Source of the DNA: Voacanga thouarsii | Taxonomy: Eukaryota; Streptophyta; Magnoliopsida; Gentianales; Apocynaceae | NCBI GenBank assembly: GCA_026120185.1 | Contig: JANUWF010002285.1 | Location: 1,302,001-1,366,000 of the forward strand | Direction of reading: 5' to 3' | Length of the DNA: 64,000 nucleotides | Shown: one piece after another, positions 23,001-35,469 of the stretch | Layout: every line of letters starts with the position of its first letter | How positions within the stretch are numbered: position 1 is the first letter of the stretch | Translations under genes and position numbers: made by a program | The notes under the pieces: model-generated | The model's database searches: none | What the model saw: only the letters and a program-made list of their open reading frames with translations | What the model was told of the DNA's origin: nothing

Positions 23001-24513
23001 TGATGTATTCGGACTTGGGCATAAAAATCATATAAAACTAAGCACATTCTCAATCAAGTTTAAATTAAAACTTTCAACCTAAATCACACATATGAGCAAG
23101 CGTACTCATCATTAACTGAGCATAGGGTTCAAACGAGTGTTAATCCTCAAGGAACAAGTAGACATTAATTACATTTCTTTCATTGTTTAACCGATTCAAT
23201 AAAGTGAAAAATAAATAAAAATAATAAAATAAAATAAAATAAAATCAAAATAAAAATATATACATGTCAAGGATGTAGAATTATGCAATTCAAACCATTT
23301 TTTAGACAAGTATGATCTTAAAGTACCCAACCTTTATCATAACTAATTATTCTCTTTGCATCATGAAGAATTAAAGTAAACTCACTTCTTTCCCAATCCA
23401 TGAATCCCTATCTTCTAGGTAACTTAGCATCACATACTCTATCTCAACCAGTCTTACTTAAAAGATGCATTAACCACAATTCTTTGATTAAATTTCCATA
23501 CTCTGGCAAACTTAAAACATGAAATTAACCAATGAATCCATACTTTGGTAGACATCAATTAACCTTTAATTACCAGTTCTTAGCAATTAACCCCTTTCCT
23601 AAGCAAGCTAAGAGACAACAAATATGAAATTAACCAATTGAAACTACCATCAACCCTTTTCCCAAGTAAGTTAATGAAAAGAAACAATCAATCAATCTCG
23701 TAATCAATCCAAGTAATTAAATACCAATAATAACAATCAATTAATCAAAAGATCAAATAACTCTAAAAATCATGAATATATAAAACAATGTCAAATTACA
23801 ATAAAACAATTAACATATAATTGTTTAAGAAAAAGAAAACAAAGTAAAAGAAAGCACTCATAGACAAGCCTCATTCTTCTTCCTTTGAAGACATTTTTGC
23901 ACAACCCTTCTTGAACTTGAAGAATTCCTTCTTTGATTGAGTGATTTTCTATGATAATCAATGAATTCTCTCATTTTCCCTTGTGTTTTTCATCTATTTA
24001 TAGTCTTAAGAAGTGCCTAAACTCATAGGTACCATGTTCATGGCCGAGTAGAAGTTGAAAGATACTAAAACTCTTCAGATTACCAAAAATGCGTAGACAA
24101 ATCGCAGCACCGCCTTAACTCTAGGGCACAGTTGGCGCCGCCTTGGCTCTCGGAGCCGGCGCTAGTTGTGTTCTACTTCTCTACTCGTTCGCCGATTTTA
24201 CGCAATGAGTTCCAGAATGCAGCCAGAGCCGCCTTGGTTCTATTCTTCTCTGTTTCACCAATTATTCTATCGCTTTGAAGTCTGTTTCAATAGTGCACAG
24301 CCAGTGCCGGTTCTAGGGCCCTAGCCGGCGCCACCTCTCCTCTATTTTGCGACGTTTTCGCTTCGTTTTACCCCAAAAACCTGAAATAATGAACAAAATA
24401 TCTTTTCAAGGGTAAAATCTCAAATATAAAAGAATATGACTAGTTATTGCATAAAATGTACTGCAAAAAAACTCAAATAACTAAGAAAAGTATGACTAAT
24501 TTAGCCCCTATCA
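23001..24513 (-). mobile_element. solo LTR, family A copy 2
   Basis: 1513 bp with a perfect 5-bp target duplication agttc (22996-23000 and 24514-24518). On the minus strand it starts TGATAGGGGCTAAATTAG and ends ccgaatacatca. It sits inside the RNase H codons of Copia-3. GGCGCC-like sites cluster at about 24110-24345, upstream of a TATA box (minus strand ctataaatag, about 23992-24004). No internal coding sequence and no second LTR, so it is a product of LTR-LTR recombination. Confidence 0.92.
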
Positions 24514-24518
24514 AGTTC

Positions 24519-25416
24519 CTTGGTTCCTTACATTGTGACACAGCTCTAGAATTGTCATAGTATATGATAATGGGCCTGTCTATTTGTGGCACAATTCCAA
24601 GTTCTATGAGGAACTTATAGAGCCAAACCGCTTTTTTTGAAACTTCTGAAGTTGTCACATTCTAAGCTTCCATGGTGGAATCAGTAATACAAAATTACTT
24701 AACACTCCTCCATGAAATAGCCCATCTAGACAATGTGAAAACATATCCACTAGTGGATTTCCTTTTATTTTTATCTGCTTAGAAGTCTAAGTTAGTGTAA
24801 TCGATAGGAATTAAATCATTAGTTTTGTAAATAAGTATATAATCTCACGTTCCCTTTAGGTACTTGAGTATATACTTTACAGCCTACTAATGTTCTTTCC
24901 CTAGGTTTGACTGATATTTGCTAACCATACGTACTGTAAAACAGATATCTAGCCTTATACAAAACATGGCATACATAAAACTTTCCACGACCGAGGCATA
25001 GGGAATCTTTCTCATCATTTCCTTTTCTTCCTGTGTCTTAGGACACTATTTAGACGATAAGTTCAATCCGTACCTAAAGGGTATGATTGCCCCTTTACAC
25101 TGATCCATGATAAACCTAGCCAATATCTTGTCAATATAAGCAGAATTGGATAAGCCTAACATTCTTAGATTCTTATCTCTAAGAAGCTTTATTCTAAGAA
25201 TGTAGCTAACTTCTACCATATCTTTTATGCTAAATTGACTTGATAGCCAAACCTTTATAGATGACAATATCCCTACATCATTTTCAATGAATATAATGTC
25301 ATCTATATAAATTATCATAAAAGACACGTTGTTCCCATCCGCCTTCCTATATATGCATGGTTCATTTATGTTTTGCATCAAACCATAAGACTTTACAGTC
25401 TCATCAAAATGTATGT
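24519..25416 (-). pseudogene. RT and RNase H part of Copia-3
   Basis: 25046-25381 encodes the RT palm with an intact YIDDI and words NEPCIYRK, LSSQFSIKDM, MLGLSNSAYIDKILARF. 24473-24658 encodes RNase H with VSKKAVWLYKFLIELG and CKEPRN. The part between is shifted and has stops. It is truncated on the right by Copia-2, which inserted next to the codons preceding NIHFDETVKSYG. Confidence 0.88.
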
Positions 25417-25421
25417 TCTAT

Positions 25422-27254
25422 TGTTGGATTGTATTCCACCTTAGACTAGATTTCTGATGTAATTTCGATTAATATTAATAAAAGATTTATTCTCAAAGTG
25501 TGCTAGTGAATTTACATTATTATTTGTGTGTAATTACGCTGGAAAAGATCCATTATGTTTAAGTAAGTGGTCTATGTAAATGGTGGTATTTCACAGTAAG
25601 GTATGGATCACGGGTTACTTAACACATAAACGATTGTTCTTAACCAAATGATGAGAATGGAAATCTCGTCATGGTAAGGTTATTGCGTTATGAATTCCAA
25701 GTAGGGAATGGCTTACCTTTAGCCAGTGAGTAGTCCTCTCACTTTATAACATAAGTGTATTTTAAATACGTAGAATTAGACTTATAGTAGTGATTTCTAA
25801 AAGTACTATATAGTAGAAACCTAGACTACTACTGCTATAGCATGGACTTATACTCTACAACTTGAGTACCAGTTAGTTAAGACAGATTTGTACAAGATAG
25901 CTTGTATTCTATATCGCCCCTTGTGACTGTTTGAATGATCTAATACTCCAGGGCACAGGGGAACATGATTGGGATGTTTGCTTTAAAGTAGCTCCCTAGT
26001 AAAGGGGAAACATTATAGAGAGTCATGGATCATTGGACTAGAAGTCTAAGGATGGTAGATGTCTTTTAGAGAGGTGTCAATACACTTTTCCTTTCTAAAT
26101 ATATGGCGATGCGTAGAGGGGTATTTTAGTCATTACACCTGTAGGTCGGAGACATTGCTAATGCAACATTGTCCTTGGGGTCAATATTTTCTTATAGTGA
26201 TATTAGGAAATATTTAAAATTGCAAAGTAAAGCTATTTTTATAGTAGGGGCATTATGATCATTTTAGTAGCCAAAGTGATATGTTTTTTTAGTTCTTGAA
26301 ATAGCCCATAAGTCCTAATTATTTTTAGGTTGAGGAATGGTCTTATTTAAAGAGGTTTTATTTTATTCAGGGAGTCTAATTTATTATTGAATTGGAATAA
26401 AAATAAATAAATAAAGAGGTCGGGAGAAATTAAAATTAATTATCTAATTTAATTGGTTAATTAATTATTCAGGGCCTAAACCTAAATTGAATAATTAGAA
26501 AAATTAACCTAGACCTAAACTAGGTAAAATGGCTTGATCTATAATCTTGGTTGATTTGGGTTCATTAATTATTCATTGGGCTTTTTATAAGTTTAAAAAA
26601 TAAATAATTGAAGTTTATTATTTATGGGCTTATTGAGTCTAAGAATAAATAATAGTTTTTGTGGCCCAATAGGCTAGACTAAGTCTTCACAGAATGGTAG
26701 GGTTTTAGTTATTTACCCTAGCAAAACGTCTTCAGTGAAAAAAAGATGTTGATAATATCTGGGCTTTTTTGAATAATTTGGTGATCCTCGATAGATTATT
26801 ATTAGAAGGTTTTTTACTTTTTCCTTTGTGTGAAAAAGGATAGAGCAAAAAAATAAGTTCTCTCACTTGATCACTTTGATACTTCTTTGTGTGTGTCTCT
26901 ATTTTATTCAGGAAACTAGAAAACAGGGATTTACTTTTCTTGATACTGCTAATCTTGATAGTAGTGGGTCAAGAATACTATTCCTTTTCCTTAATTGCTT
27001 TCACTGGCGGTATTTAGGTTGAAGAATATTCCGTGAGCCGGAGAGCTTATCATTCATGCCTAGACGAAGTCGACGACTTGTCGGTATTGATCCAGAGGCG
27101 TCGGCGAGTGAACTAAATATTGTACAACCAACACTAATCTCGTTATCATAGCCTAAGCATTCAATAAATCATAAACACGGAGGTATAATATTTCTTCTAT
27201 TATGCTTCATTTTTATATACTTCTGTGTGCATGTTTTTTCCATTTTTATGATCA
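25422..27254 (+). repeat. 5' LTR of Copia-2
   Basis: Aligns with 46883-48789. Relative to the 3' LTR it lacks about 90 bases after 'acttgagtac' (25870 region; present at 47331-47430), and it has a short segment near 25905-25930 absent from the partner. Confidence 0.9.
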
Positions 27255-27275
27255 ATTGGTATAAGAGACAAGTTG
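27255..27275 (+). promoter_or_regulatory. primer-binding site of Copia-2
   Basis: attggtataagagacaagtt, close to the plant copia consensus ttggtatcagagc, directly after the LTR end. Confidence 0.7.
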
Positions 27276-29002
27276 GTTTAACGGCTTAGGATGCATGCTA
27301 GATTGATAAAAACAACAAGATCAAATTGTGTTAATTGTTGTTTTGTGATTCTTCGTGTTTTTGGTATGGGTAGAACACTTTGTACATCTTGTGGTTAAGA
27401 TATAGGATCTTCTATAATGTTTTAATGGCTTACATAGTGATTGTGTGTAAGCCTTATTTGAAAAGGCATAGGTGAGTGTTGGAATTAATTTTATTGAGTT
27501 TTATGATAAAAAAATCATGCCTGTAAATGCCACGCATGAGAACGGGAGAAAATGAAGAAGAAGGATGAACAATACTGACTTAGGAGCCACAAGCCAAACC
27601 GTTGTTTTTTGGATGACTAGCCGCCTGAAGCCAAGGCTGCCGCTTTCATAGCTAGTCGCGGCATGGGGGGTGCCTTCCACAGCTTGGTCACTTGGTGATC
27701 GGGTCGCAGGTTGGTCCTTAGTGGCGGGTCGCCGGCAATTGTAAGTTGGTGGGTACATAAGGCTATGATTTGGTGGTTTGGGTGCACGAAGACCAAGAGA
27801 TTTTTTTTTTAATTCTTTTTCCTTGTAATTTCATGCATGTTTCTTTTTTGTTTTAGGTTCCATACTAGGCGAAGTTATTATTTTTGTATAGATAATATTA
27901 TTAGAATATTTTGCATGAAAAATCATAGTAATGGATTTAGAATTAAACAAGACCATTAATTAACTTAATTAATAGGTTTAATTCTATTATTTAGACCTTA
28001 GGTTAAAAAAATAGAAAAGCATGAAAACTTTTACAGTTTTTTGGCATGCTATTTTCTTTTAAGTACCTATGTGCACATTTTCTCAAAGACCAAAGTCTTT
28101 GGGAATTTTTGACAAGAAAAATATTTTTTCTCTAGTTAAATGATTATTTTTAGCTCAGAGCAAAAATTAATCATTGATTATTCTCTTAAAGGATTTTATT
28201 CTTGATATAGAGAATATTTTGGATTTAGATATTTTTCTGAGTTAAAAGGAATAATCATATTAATTTATTTTATAAGAAAATTTGTTTTTGTCAAAATAAA
28301 ACTTGAGACCAAAGTCTCTAGAAAGTTTTAATGGAAAATTTTCGAAATCATTAAGTACTTAACAAAGTAAAATTAATCCATAGAAAATCTATTAATGGAT
28401 TTTACCTTAACATAGAGATTAATGGATTTAGATATTTTATAAGTGTTAAATGAAACTTAATGGATATTTTCAAAAGGATATTTTCCAAGGAAAAACCCTT
28501 ATTTTTTAAAGATTAAGTGGGAGAGGGATTCCAACGATCCCACGATTTCCGTTACGGTCCTTATTAGAGATCTAGGTCTCCTCGCGTCACCCTGGGAATG
28601 AATCTGTATAGGATAGAGACACCACAAGGATTTAGAACTAATGAAAAAGTTGTAATTAATAATATGGGGCATATACTAAGATCGACTAGCCCACGTTGGA
28701 GGTTATAGTGCGAGGATTGTCCATAGAAAATGAAAAGAAATGGGCATCCCATCGATGGAGTTATCTTCTAGATTATTATCTAGAAGGAAAATTAATTTGT
28801 GGTAGTTAACACACTTACTTTCCCATAAGCTATGTCAGTTATCCTAAGAGCTAAATTAATCATATTAAAAATAATACTAATATGGTTAACTATTATCAGA
28901 TTTAATATGAGGATAAAGTGTACAAATTATTTGTTTTTCACAAATTGAGAATTTTCTTTTATTTTTGATTTTCAGAAATAGTTGGTGAAGGTTCTTTCAG
29001 TT
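27276..29002 (+). other. long leader of Copia-2 with internal repeats
   Basis: About 1.7 kb before gag without a supported gene. A GC-richer patch (27590-27760) gives a minus-strand open frame (27501-27758) that I do not believe. Between 28080 and 28460 there are two diverged repeats of about 200-220 bp: 'agaccaaagtct' at 28087 and 28306, and 'ggatttagatattt' at about 28221 and 28424. A homologous repeated leader occurs in Copia-3 (56361-56523). Confidence 0.65.
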
Positions 29003-29690
29003 ATGGCCATTATTCTCCGGGAGAATAAGCTAATGGATCCAAACTATATAGACTAGAAAAGGAACCTAAACATAATATTCATTACAAAAGAGTATAAGTA
29101 TGTCCTTTGTGAAACCTACCCTGTTATCAGGGAGGGTTTCACCGATGAGGAGTGTGAGGCTGAAAAGGTACGAAAGAAGGCTGACAAGATGGCTCATTAT
29201 AACATGTTGGCCTTCATGTCTAATGTGCTCCAGTCTAAACACGAACACATGGCCATTGTTTATTTTCAGCTCGTTATTAGCCATAATGGTCACTGATAAG
29301 AGCAGTCCCACATGACAAGAAGTTCTTAGAACGATCATTAACACCAAGATGGCTGAGGGAGCATCAGTCCAGGAGCATATGCTTAAAATGATTGCTGCTT
29401 TCGAGGAAGCAGAAGTCTTAGGGGCTGTGATTGACTCTGAAAGCCAAGTGGATATGGTTTTCGAATCTCTCCTGGGCTCTTTTACTCAGTTTAAATTAAA
29501 CTACAACATGAACAAGTTGAGTTTAACTGAGTTAATGAAAGAGCTCCAGGTGACAGAGAATGTACTAAAACCACAGTCCAAGGCTATGGTTGCTAGGGTT
29601 TCTTTCTCAAGAACTAGGCCTAAGCCCAAAAAGTTCAAGAAGTAGAAAGCTAATGTAGCAGCCTAACCCAAGTCCTAGCCCAACACATCC
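29003..29690 (+). pseudogene. gag of Copia-2, broken
   Basis: Starts at an ATG with MAIILRENKLMDPNY, followed by a stop in place of the expected Trp codon. Then KEYKYVLCETYPVIREGFTD, a frame change near 29296, and 29349-29645 with MAEGASVQEHMLKMIAAFEE and LSLTELMKELQ-type words. Ends with a basic PKPKKFKK tail. The zinc knuckle (about 29708-29750) keeps CFKCGEKG but the rest is out of register. Gag would form the virus-like particle. Confidence 0.85.
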
Positions 29691-29739
29691 CAAGGGCAAG
29701 TGCTTCAAATGTGGGGAAAAAGGAACACTGCAAAAAAGA

Positions 29740-32092
29740 GTGTCTAGATCTTCAAGTCAAGAAAAACCCCATATGTATTGTTTACTATCTAGAGTCTATT
29801 TCAATGGTTGAATTAACTTTCATTTGGATTATTGATTCAGGAGCCACTGATCATATCTGTAACTCCTTGTAGGGGTATAGAAAGATAAAAAGATTCTAGA
29901 AGGGCGAACATGAATTACGTGTGAAAAATAGAGCACAAGTATGAGCCCTAGTAGTGGGAGAGCTGGAACTTGTTTTTTATTGTAATAGAATGGTTATTTT
30001 GAAGGATATTTTATATGTACCAGTTTAGACAGAATTTGGTTTCAGTTACGAAACTAATAAATCAAGAATATTCTGTTTCTTTCCATTCTGGTATTACTAT
30101 CAGTAAAAATGGAGAAGTTTTATGTACTGGGCATATGTATGGAAATTTGTTCTTCATTAACCCTATTAACAATCAATTAAATAATGCTCAATCTGAACAT
30201 TTAAGTTGGAAGAGAAAGACCAATATCAATGACTCATATCTTTGGCATCTAAGGTTGGGTCATATTAACTCAATCAGGATTCAGAGGTTAATTCATGATG
30301 GGCTTTTGGATTTATTAAGATTGAAAAGTTGGCCTCAATATGAATCTTGCCTCATGGGAAAGATGACAAAAAAAATCTTTTACCTATAAGACGGATAGAG
30401 CCAATGAGATATTGAGTTTTGTTCACATTAATATGTGTGGTCTATGGTCTACACCAATGAGAGGACTCACGAATGATTGTACAAGGTACGGTTATATTTA
30501 CCTGATAAGGCGCAAGTCTGACTCATTTGACAAGTTTAAAGAGTTTAAAGCTGAAGTGGAGCTTCAAATAGGTAAACTGATCAAGACCTTACGATCGAAT
30601 TGTGGCGAAATTACCTTATCAGTAAATTCACGGATTACATGGTATATCATGAGATAGTATCTCACGAGTAGCTAAGAGAAGAAATAGGACATTGATGGAA
30701 ATAGTCTAAAGGATGATATCTTATGCTACTCTTCCAGTATCTTTTTGGGGATATGCCCTGGAAATAGCAGTATATATTTTGAGCTTAGTGCTTACCAAGT
30801 CAGTACCTAGGACCCCCTATGAGATGTGGACTGGGTGTAAGCCAAGTCTGAACCATCTCAAGATATGGGCTGTCCAACTTATGTACTGATCAAGGTAGAT
30901 AAGTTAGAACAAAGGTCAGAATTATGCTATTTTAGTGGGTATCCAAAAGGGACTAAGGGTGGTTACTTTTATCATCCCAAAGAGCAGAAAGTACTGGTAA
31001 GTACTAATGCTAGATACTTAGAAGATTATCAAAGTATATCCATGAAAGGTTTAACTAGGTTAGAACTCGAGGAGAAGTTATCTTCTGAATCAACTTCTTC
31101 TAACCCGATTATTGAACAAGAAGAGGCATAGCCTCAGGAACTTATACAAAGGGAGCCTTGTCGTAGTAGAAAGGTATCTAGGGTTCCAGAAAGGTGGATT
31201 GGAGAGGTCTTTGACCTAGTCTCCGATCACCAGGAACAAGATCCCACTAAAAATGAGGAAGCTATTGCTGATGTTGATGCAAACCTATGGCATGAAACAA
31301 TAAAAGCCGAGATTGAGTCAATGTACTTCAATCAGGTTTGGGATCTTGTAGCTTCACCTGAAAGGATAAAAACCCTTGGATGCAAGTAGGTATACAAAAG
31401 GAAGAGGAGAGTGGATGGGAAGGTGGAAACCTTCAAAGTTAGGCTTGTGGCGAAAAGGTTCACTCAGAAAGAAGGAATCGACTATGAGGAAACCTTTTTC
31501 CCAATAGCCATGCTTAAGTCCATCCATATCCTCCTTGCCATTGAATGACATTATGACTGCGAGATATGGTAAATAGAAGTCAAGACGGCCTTTCTTAATG
31601 GCCATCTTAGTGAAGACATTTATATGTCCCAGCCGGAAGGCTTTATTGCTAAAGGCTATGAACATATGGTTTGTAAGCTTAAGAAGTCCATCTATGGACT
31701 TAAGCAGGCATCAAAAGCATGGAACAGTTATTTTAATAAGACTGTAAAGTCTTATGGTTTTATTCAAAACAAGGATAAACTATGCATGTACAAGAAACTG
31801 GATAGCATTAATGTGGTTTTTCTTGTACCATATGTAGATGGCATTCAATTCATTAGGAAGGATGTAGGGATATTGTCATCTACTAAGGTTTAGCTATCTA
31901 GTCAATTCAGTATGAAACATTTGGGAGAAGCCAGTTACATTCTCGGGATTAATCTTTTTAGAAATAGGAAGTAGAGAATGTTAGGATTATCCGAAGTCAC
32001 ATACATTAACAAGATGCTAGCCAAGTATAGCATGGACTTATACAAGGGAGCTCTAATCTATTGCAGACATGGGTTGTCTCTTTCTTCAAAGG
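29740..32092 (+). pseudogene. protease, integrase and RT (N part) of Copia-2, broken
   Basis: Protease keeps IIDSGATDHIC near 29828. Integrase (30015-31131) has LWHLRLGHIN and ESCLMGKM. The first catalytic Asp is lost (HINMCG where the family has TDVCG), and the second is lost too (SNCGE for SDxGxE, near 30597). RT (31300-32092) has LKSIHILLA, VKTAFLNGHL, YGLKQASKAWN and QNKDKLCMYKK, but the catalytic box reads YVDG instead of YVDD (near 31835). Several stops. Interrupted at 32092 by Gypsy-1 within a Ser-Ser-Lys codon run. Confidence 0.9.
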
Positions 32093-35000
32093 TGTAACAC
32101 CCTCTACTACGTACCCTAAAAAGGGCGGGGATGTCGCCCCATCCCGAGGACAAAGGGTCTTTAAAACAAGGTATATAATATAAAGGCAAACCCAAGAAAT
32201 CAAACTTAGATAAATAAAGGAAAACTCTTGTTACATCAGGCTCAAAACTAGAGCAAAACTAAATAAAAGCTATCATCTGATCCAGAAGCATAAAACAACA
32301 ATTGTCTCTCAAAACATAAAGGAAAATGATAAAAGTTTCAACTACTTCATATCTCGCTTGCTCAGCACAATTAAGCTCTTGAAATCATGATATAAAATAG
32401 TATGAGATTAAATCTTAGTAAGTCTTGTGTGTGCATACGGTACTTTGAATAGTTCGTGTATGCATAGTGAAAACATTTGCAGAAATATTTGACAAGTCAT
32501 AAATAATTTTCCTTTTGCAAGGAGTAGAGTTTTTTCATTGTTACACTTTAAACAGAATAAATCATCCACTCGAATAAAGCAGTCATGGCGCCATACTTTG
32601 AGCCCCATGATAAGGAAACAGTTGAGGTACCACACTTTGTACACCTTGCCAGGATCAGATTACCACACTTTAGGCATTCTGATCAAAGGTGAGTGTACAG
32701 CCCAACGGGTGAGATACTCCTCCATCTCTACACCCAACAAAACCATCTGGGTGTCCATGTTGTGAAAATAAATAATACTTTACCAGGTACAAATACTAGT
32801 TCGGACCGGCTTGACCAACTAATACTGTCGCCTTTTCAAGTTGAGATTATCTTCTGGAGGTGGCCGCTTGTCAGAAGACTCACTCACGCCCTCCAAGACT
32901 AGTATTATTAGCCTACCCTTATTGAGTACTCAATGAACATATCCGTCAATTCCAGATTCACAATAATAAGTTCATACTTTGGCTTTGTAAAATGTGGTTT
33001 TCTTGAAAAAGGAATTTTCTAAAATGTTTAAGAGAGAGAACGGTTTTTGATAAAGGCATTAGGTTGACAAAACCATTTAGAGCATAAACATCCATGTTTA
33101 CAACCCAAATAATCATAGATCAACAATAGCTTTTCAAAGCTTTACAACATTTGACTTGCCACCACATACATTTAACAAATGAGTTTATGCAAGGACTTAC
33201 TTGATATGCCTTAGATAAACAAGATAAAATCACAACTTGCTTCCTTCAAAAACCCTCCTGATCTAGAATCACATAATATCATGATCAGGGTCTCAATCGA
33301 CTTAAGCATGCATGAAACTCATTTATTCCCATAACAAATCATGATCCATTATCTAAATTCAAATAAATCATTTAATCCTCAAAGTACATACACCATGACC
33401 ATATATCCATCAAAGACTTGAATAATATATCAAAAAGGTCTCGACTTAACCATCAAGATTCACATCCATCATTATCACAATAAAACATAATATTGCTATC
33501 CAACGAATATGCTTGACACAATACTCATCTCAAAATATTCATTCATCCCAACAAAACCCATTCATCATGCTAATATACTCCCATAGACATCATCAATCAT
33601 ATTAACCTTAATTTCGACATCAAGGGTAAGAATTCCCTTAACCTTACAACCACCGGATTAACAAGGTCTCGATGCTTCTATGGTGATCATTCCGGGTTCG
33701 TTTGAGAAGGAGAAAAAGCTGTCTTCTTTACTTCCTCTTGATCGAAAATTGAGAAAGAAAATAAATTCAGCCTCTATGCGGCGTGATTCAAGGGAAGGAA
33801 AAGAGAAGAACCAATGGAGAAAAGGAATCGAGAGGTTGAGTGGTCTTTTGCTTACCTTAGGGAGTGCTCGGTTTCTTGGCCTAGGATTGCTCTTGAGTTT
33901 TCGAAAATTGTAGAGGAGATTTGTTGGAATTTTTCGTGTAGTTAGGTTGGAATAGGCGGCTGCTGTGGTTTAAGGTTAGAAGAGTTTGATTTAGGGTTAG
34001 AAGGTGATGCTAAGAAGGACTCCTAATGGCTTTAAGTTTCTTTGGTAGTAATGGCGAAAAACTGCAGCTTGCTGCACTTTTGTTGCTGTCGAAATTGAGA
34101 TGAGTTGAGAGCAGAAAAGCAGTTTGAAGTTGCTCTCCTAAGCTGGCTGAAAACTGCACTAGGTAAAGGTTGTGTGTGTTCAGGTTTTTGTCCAAAATAA
34201 GGAAGAGTTTGTGTGGATTTTGACCACCAAAATTCTGTGCGAAATCTGTGAGCAAAAGAGAGGATTTCCTGGACTGTTTTGGCTACTATTCTGTCCGCAA
34301 TTTAGAGAGGAAATAATGAGTGCTTTAGGCGTTGTACTTGGCCAATTCAATAAGGAGTTTTAGTAGGGTTTGTAGTGCAGAATTTTGTGCATTGCATTGA
34401 GTAAAGCTGGCCGAAATTCCTGTGCACAAGCGCTGGCCGAAATTCCTGTGCACAAGCTGGCCAAAATTCTGGGAATTTTAGTGGATAAAAATTTGATTTT
34501 ATGTAGCTAAAGTAATCTGGTTTGGTATGAGGTGTTCTAGGTTCTTTGAGCTAGGTTTAGAAGAGTTTGATTGCCCTTAGGATTGCAGAATTGTCGTGCG
34601 GCTTGTGCATGCACAAGGCTGACCGAAAATTGCAAGATAAGAGGAACAAAAATCTGGTTTGTCTAGGATTAGGATAAAGCCTGATTTGCAAGAGGATTTA
34701 GGATAAGATTTCTTAGTACTGGAAGGGTTTGTGTTGAGCCAGAACTTCTTCAAAGGTGGCGGCACTAAGCTGGAAAAATTTCCAGATTTTCAGCTAAGGT
34801 TCCATGATCAAAATCACCAAGATATTTAACTAGAAAAATAACAATTTAATTCTAGCTATCAATTATAAAATCTGATAAATTACAATCAAGCTAAATTTTA
34901 ATTACTCTAGCTAGAATTTTTGAAAATAAAAAAGGATAAAAGCTGAAAGTAAAATTAATCTTTATCCTTTTCAAAAGTCCTTGAATTTAGGAGATAATTA

Positions 35001-35451
35001 TGGAGACTTATCTCCTAAGAAGATAGCGCTGAAAATTTAAAAAAGGAAATCTGGGATTTTCGGCCAAGCATGAGGAAATCTAGGAAAAAGAATTCAAAAA
35101 GAAAAGCTAAGATTCACAAGAGGTAAGATTCGAACTCGAGTCACCAAAGGATAATCACCAAACCTAACCGCTATTCCAAATCAACTCCGATGATAATATT
35201 TCTCTAAGAAATTCTTTTCACCTTGATTCTCATCACTCCATCTCCTCTACCAAATCTCACCTAAAATAAATTTTCAATTAATGCAACAACACAATTATTT
35301 TCCCATCAAATAAATCAAATTCAAGAGCAACCTTGAAAATCACATGCACCCATGCAAGAATAATTTTAAGATAACACATGAAATGCGAAATGCTATGTAA
35401 TGCATGACTTTTTCCCCATAGGTCAAAGGTGGTTTTGGGCGGGGTATTACA
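32093..35451 (-). repeat. 3' LTR of Gypsy-1
   Basis: Matches 42804-46134 closely in most stretches. It has three copies of an approximately 27-bp unit around 'gctggccgaaattcc' (34405-34470) where the partner LTR has two (45116-45160). Carries a tRNA-like module (35127-35178) and a palindrome ttgagtactcaa near 32925. The small open frames within are not genes. Confidence 0.93.
35127..35178 (-). other. tRNA-like A-box/B-box module in the Gypsy-1 3' LTR
   Basis: On the minus strand, TGGAATAGCGG (35178-35168) matches the Pol III A-box TRGCNNAGYGG in 10 of 11 positions. After 32 bases GTTCGAATC (35135-35127) matches the B-box GWTCRANNC fully. The spacing equals that of a tRNA. The stems are imperfect, so this is a tRNA-derived or tRNA-mimicking segment, not a tRNA gene. 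Confidence 0.6.
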
Positions 35452-35469
35452 TCCCCTCCCCCTTAAGAG
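35452..35469 (-). promoter_or_regulatory. polypurine tract of Gypsy-1
   Basis: Minus strand ctcttaagggggagggga directly before the LTR start TGTAATACCCC. This fixes the minus orientation of the element. Confidence 0.88.

Noticed and set aside
27501..27758. 85-codon minus-strand frame in the Copia-2 leader
   Set aside because: Antisense to the element, in a GC-richer leader patch, no homologous frame in the related Copia-3 leader.
35127..35178. Functional tRNA gene
   Set aside because: A/B boxes and spacing are present but the acceptor and T stems do not pair and no anticodon arm of standard size is formed; reported only as a tRNA-like module.
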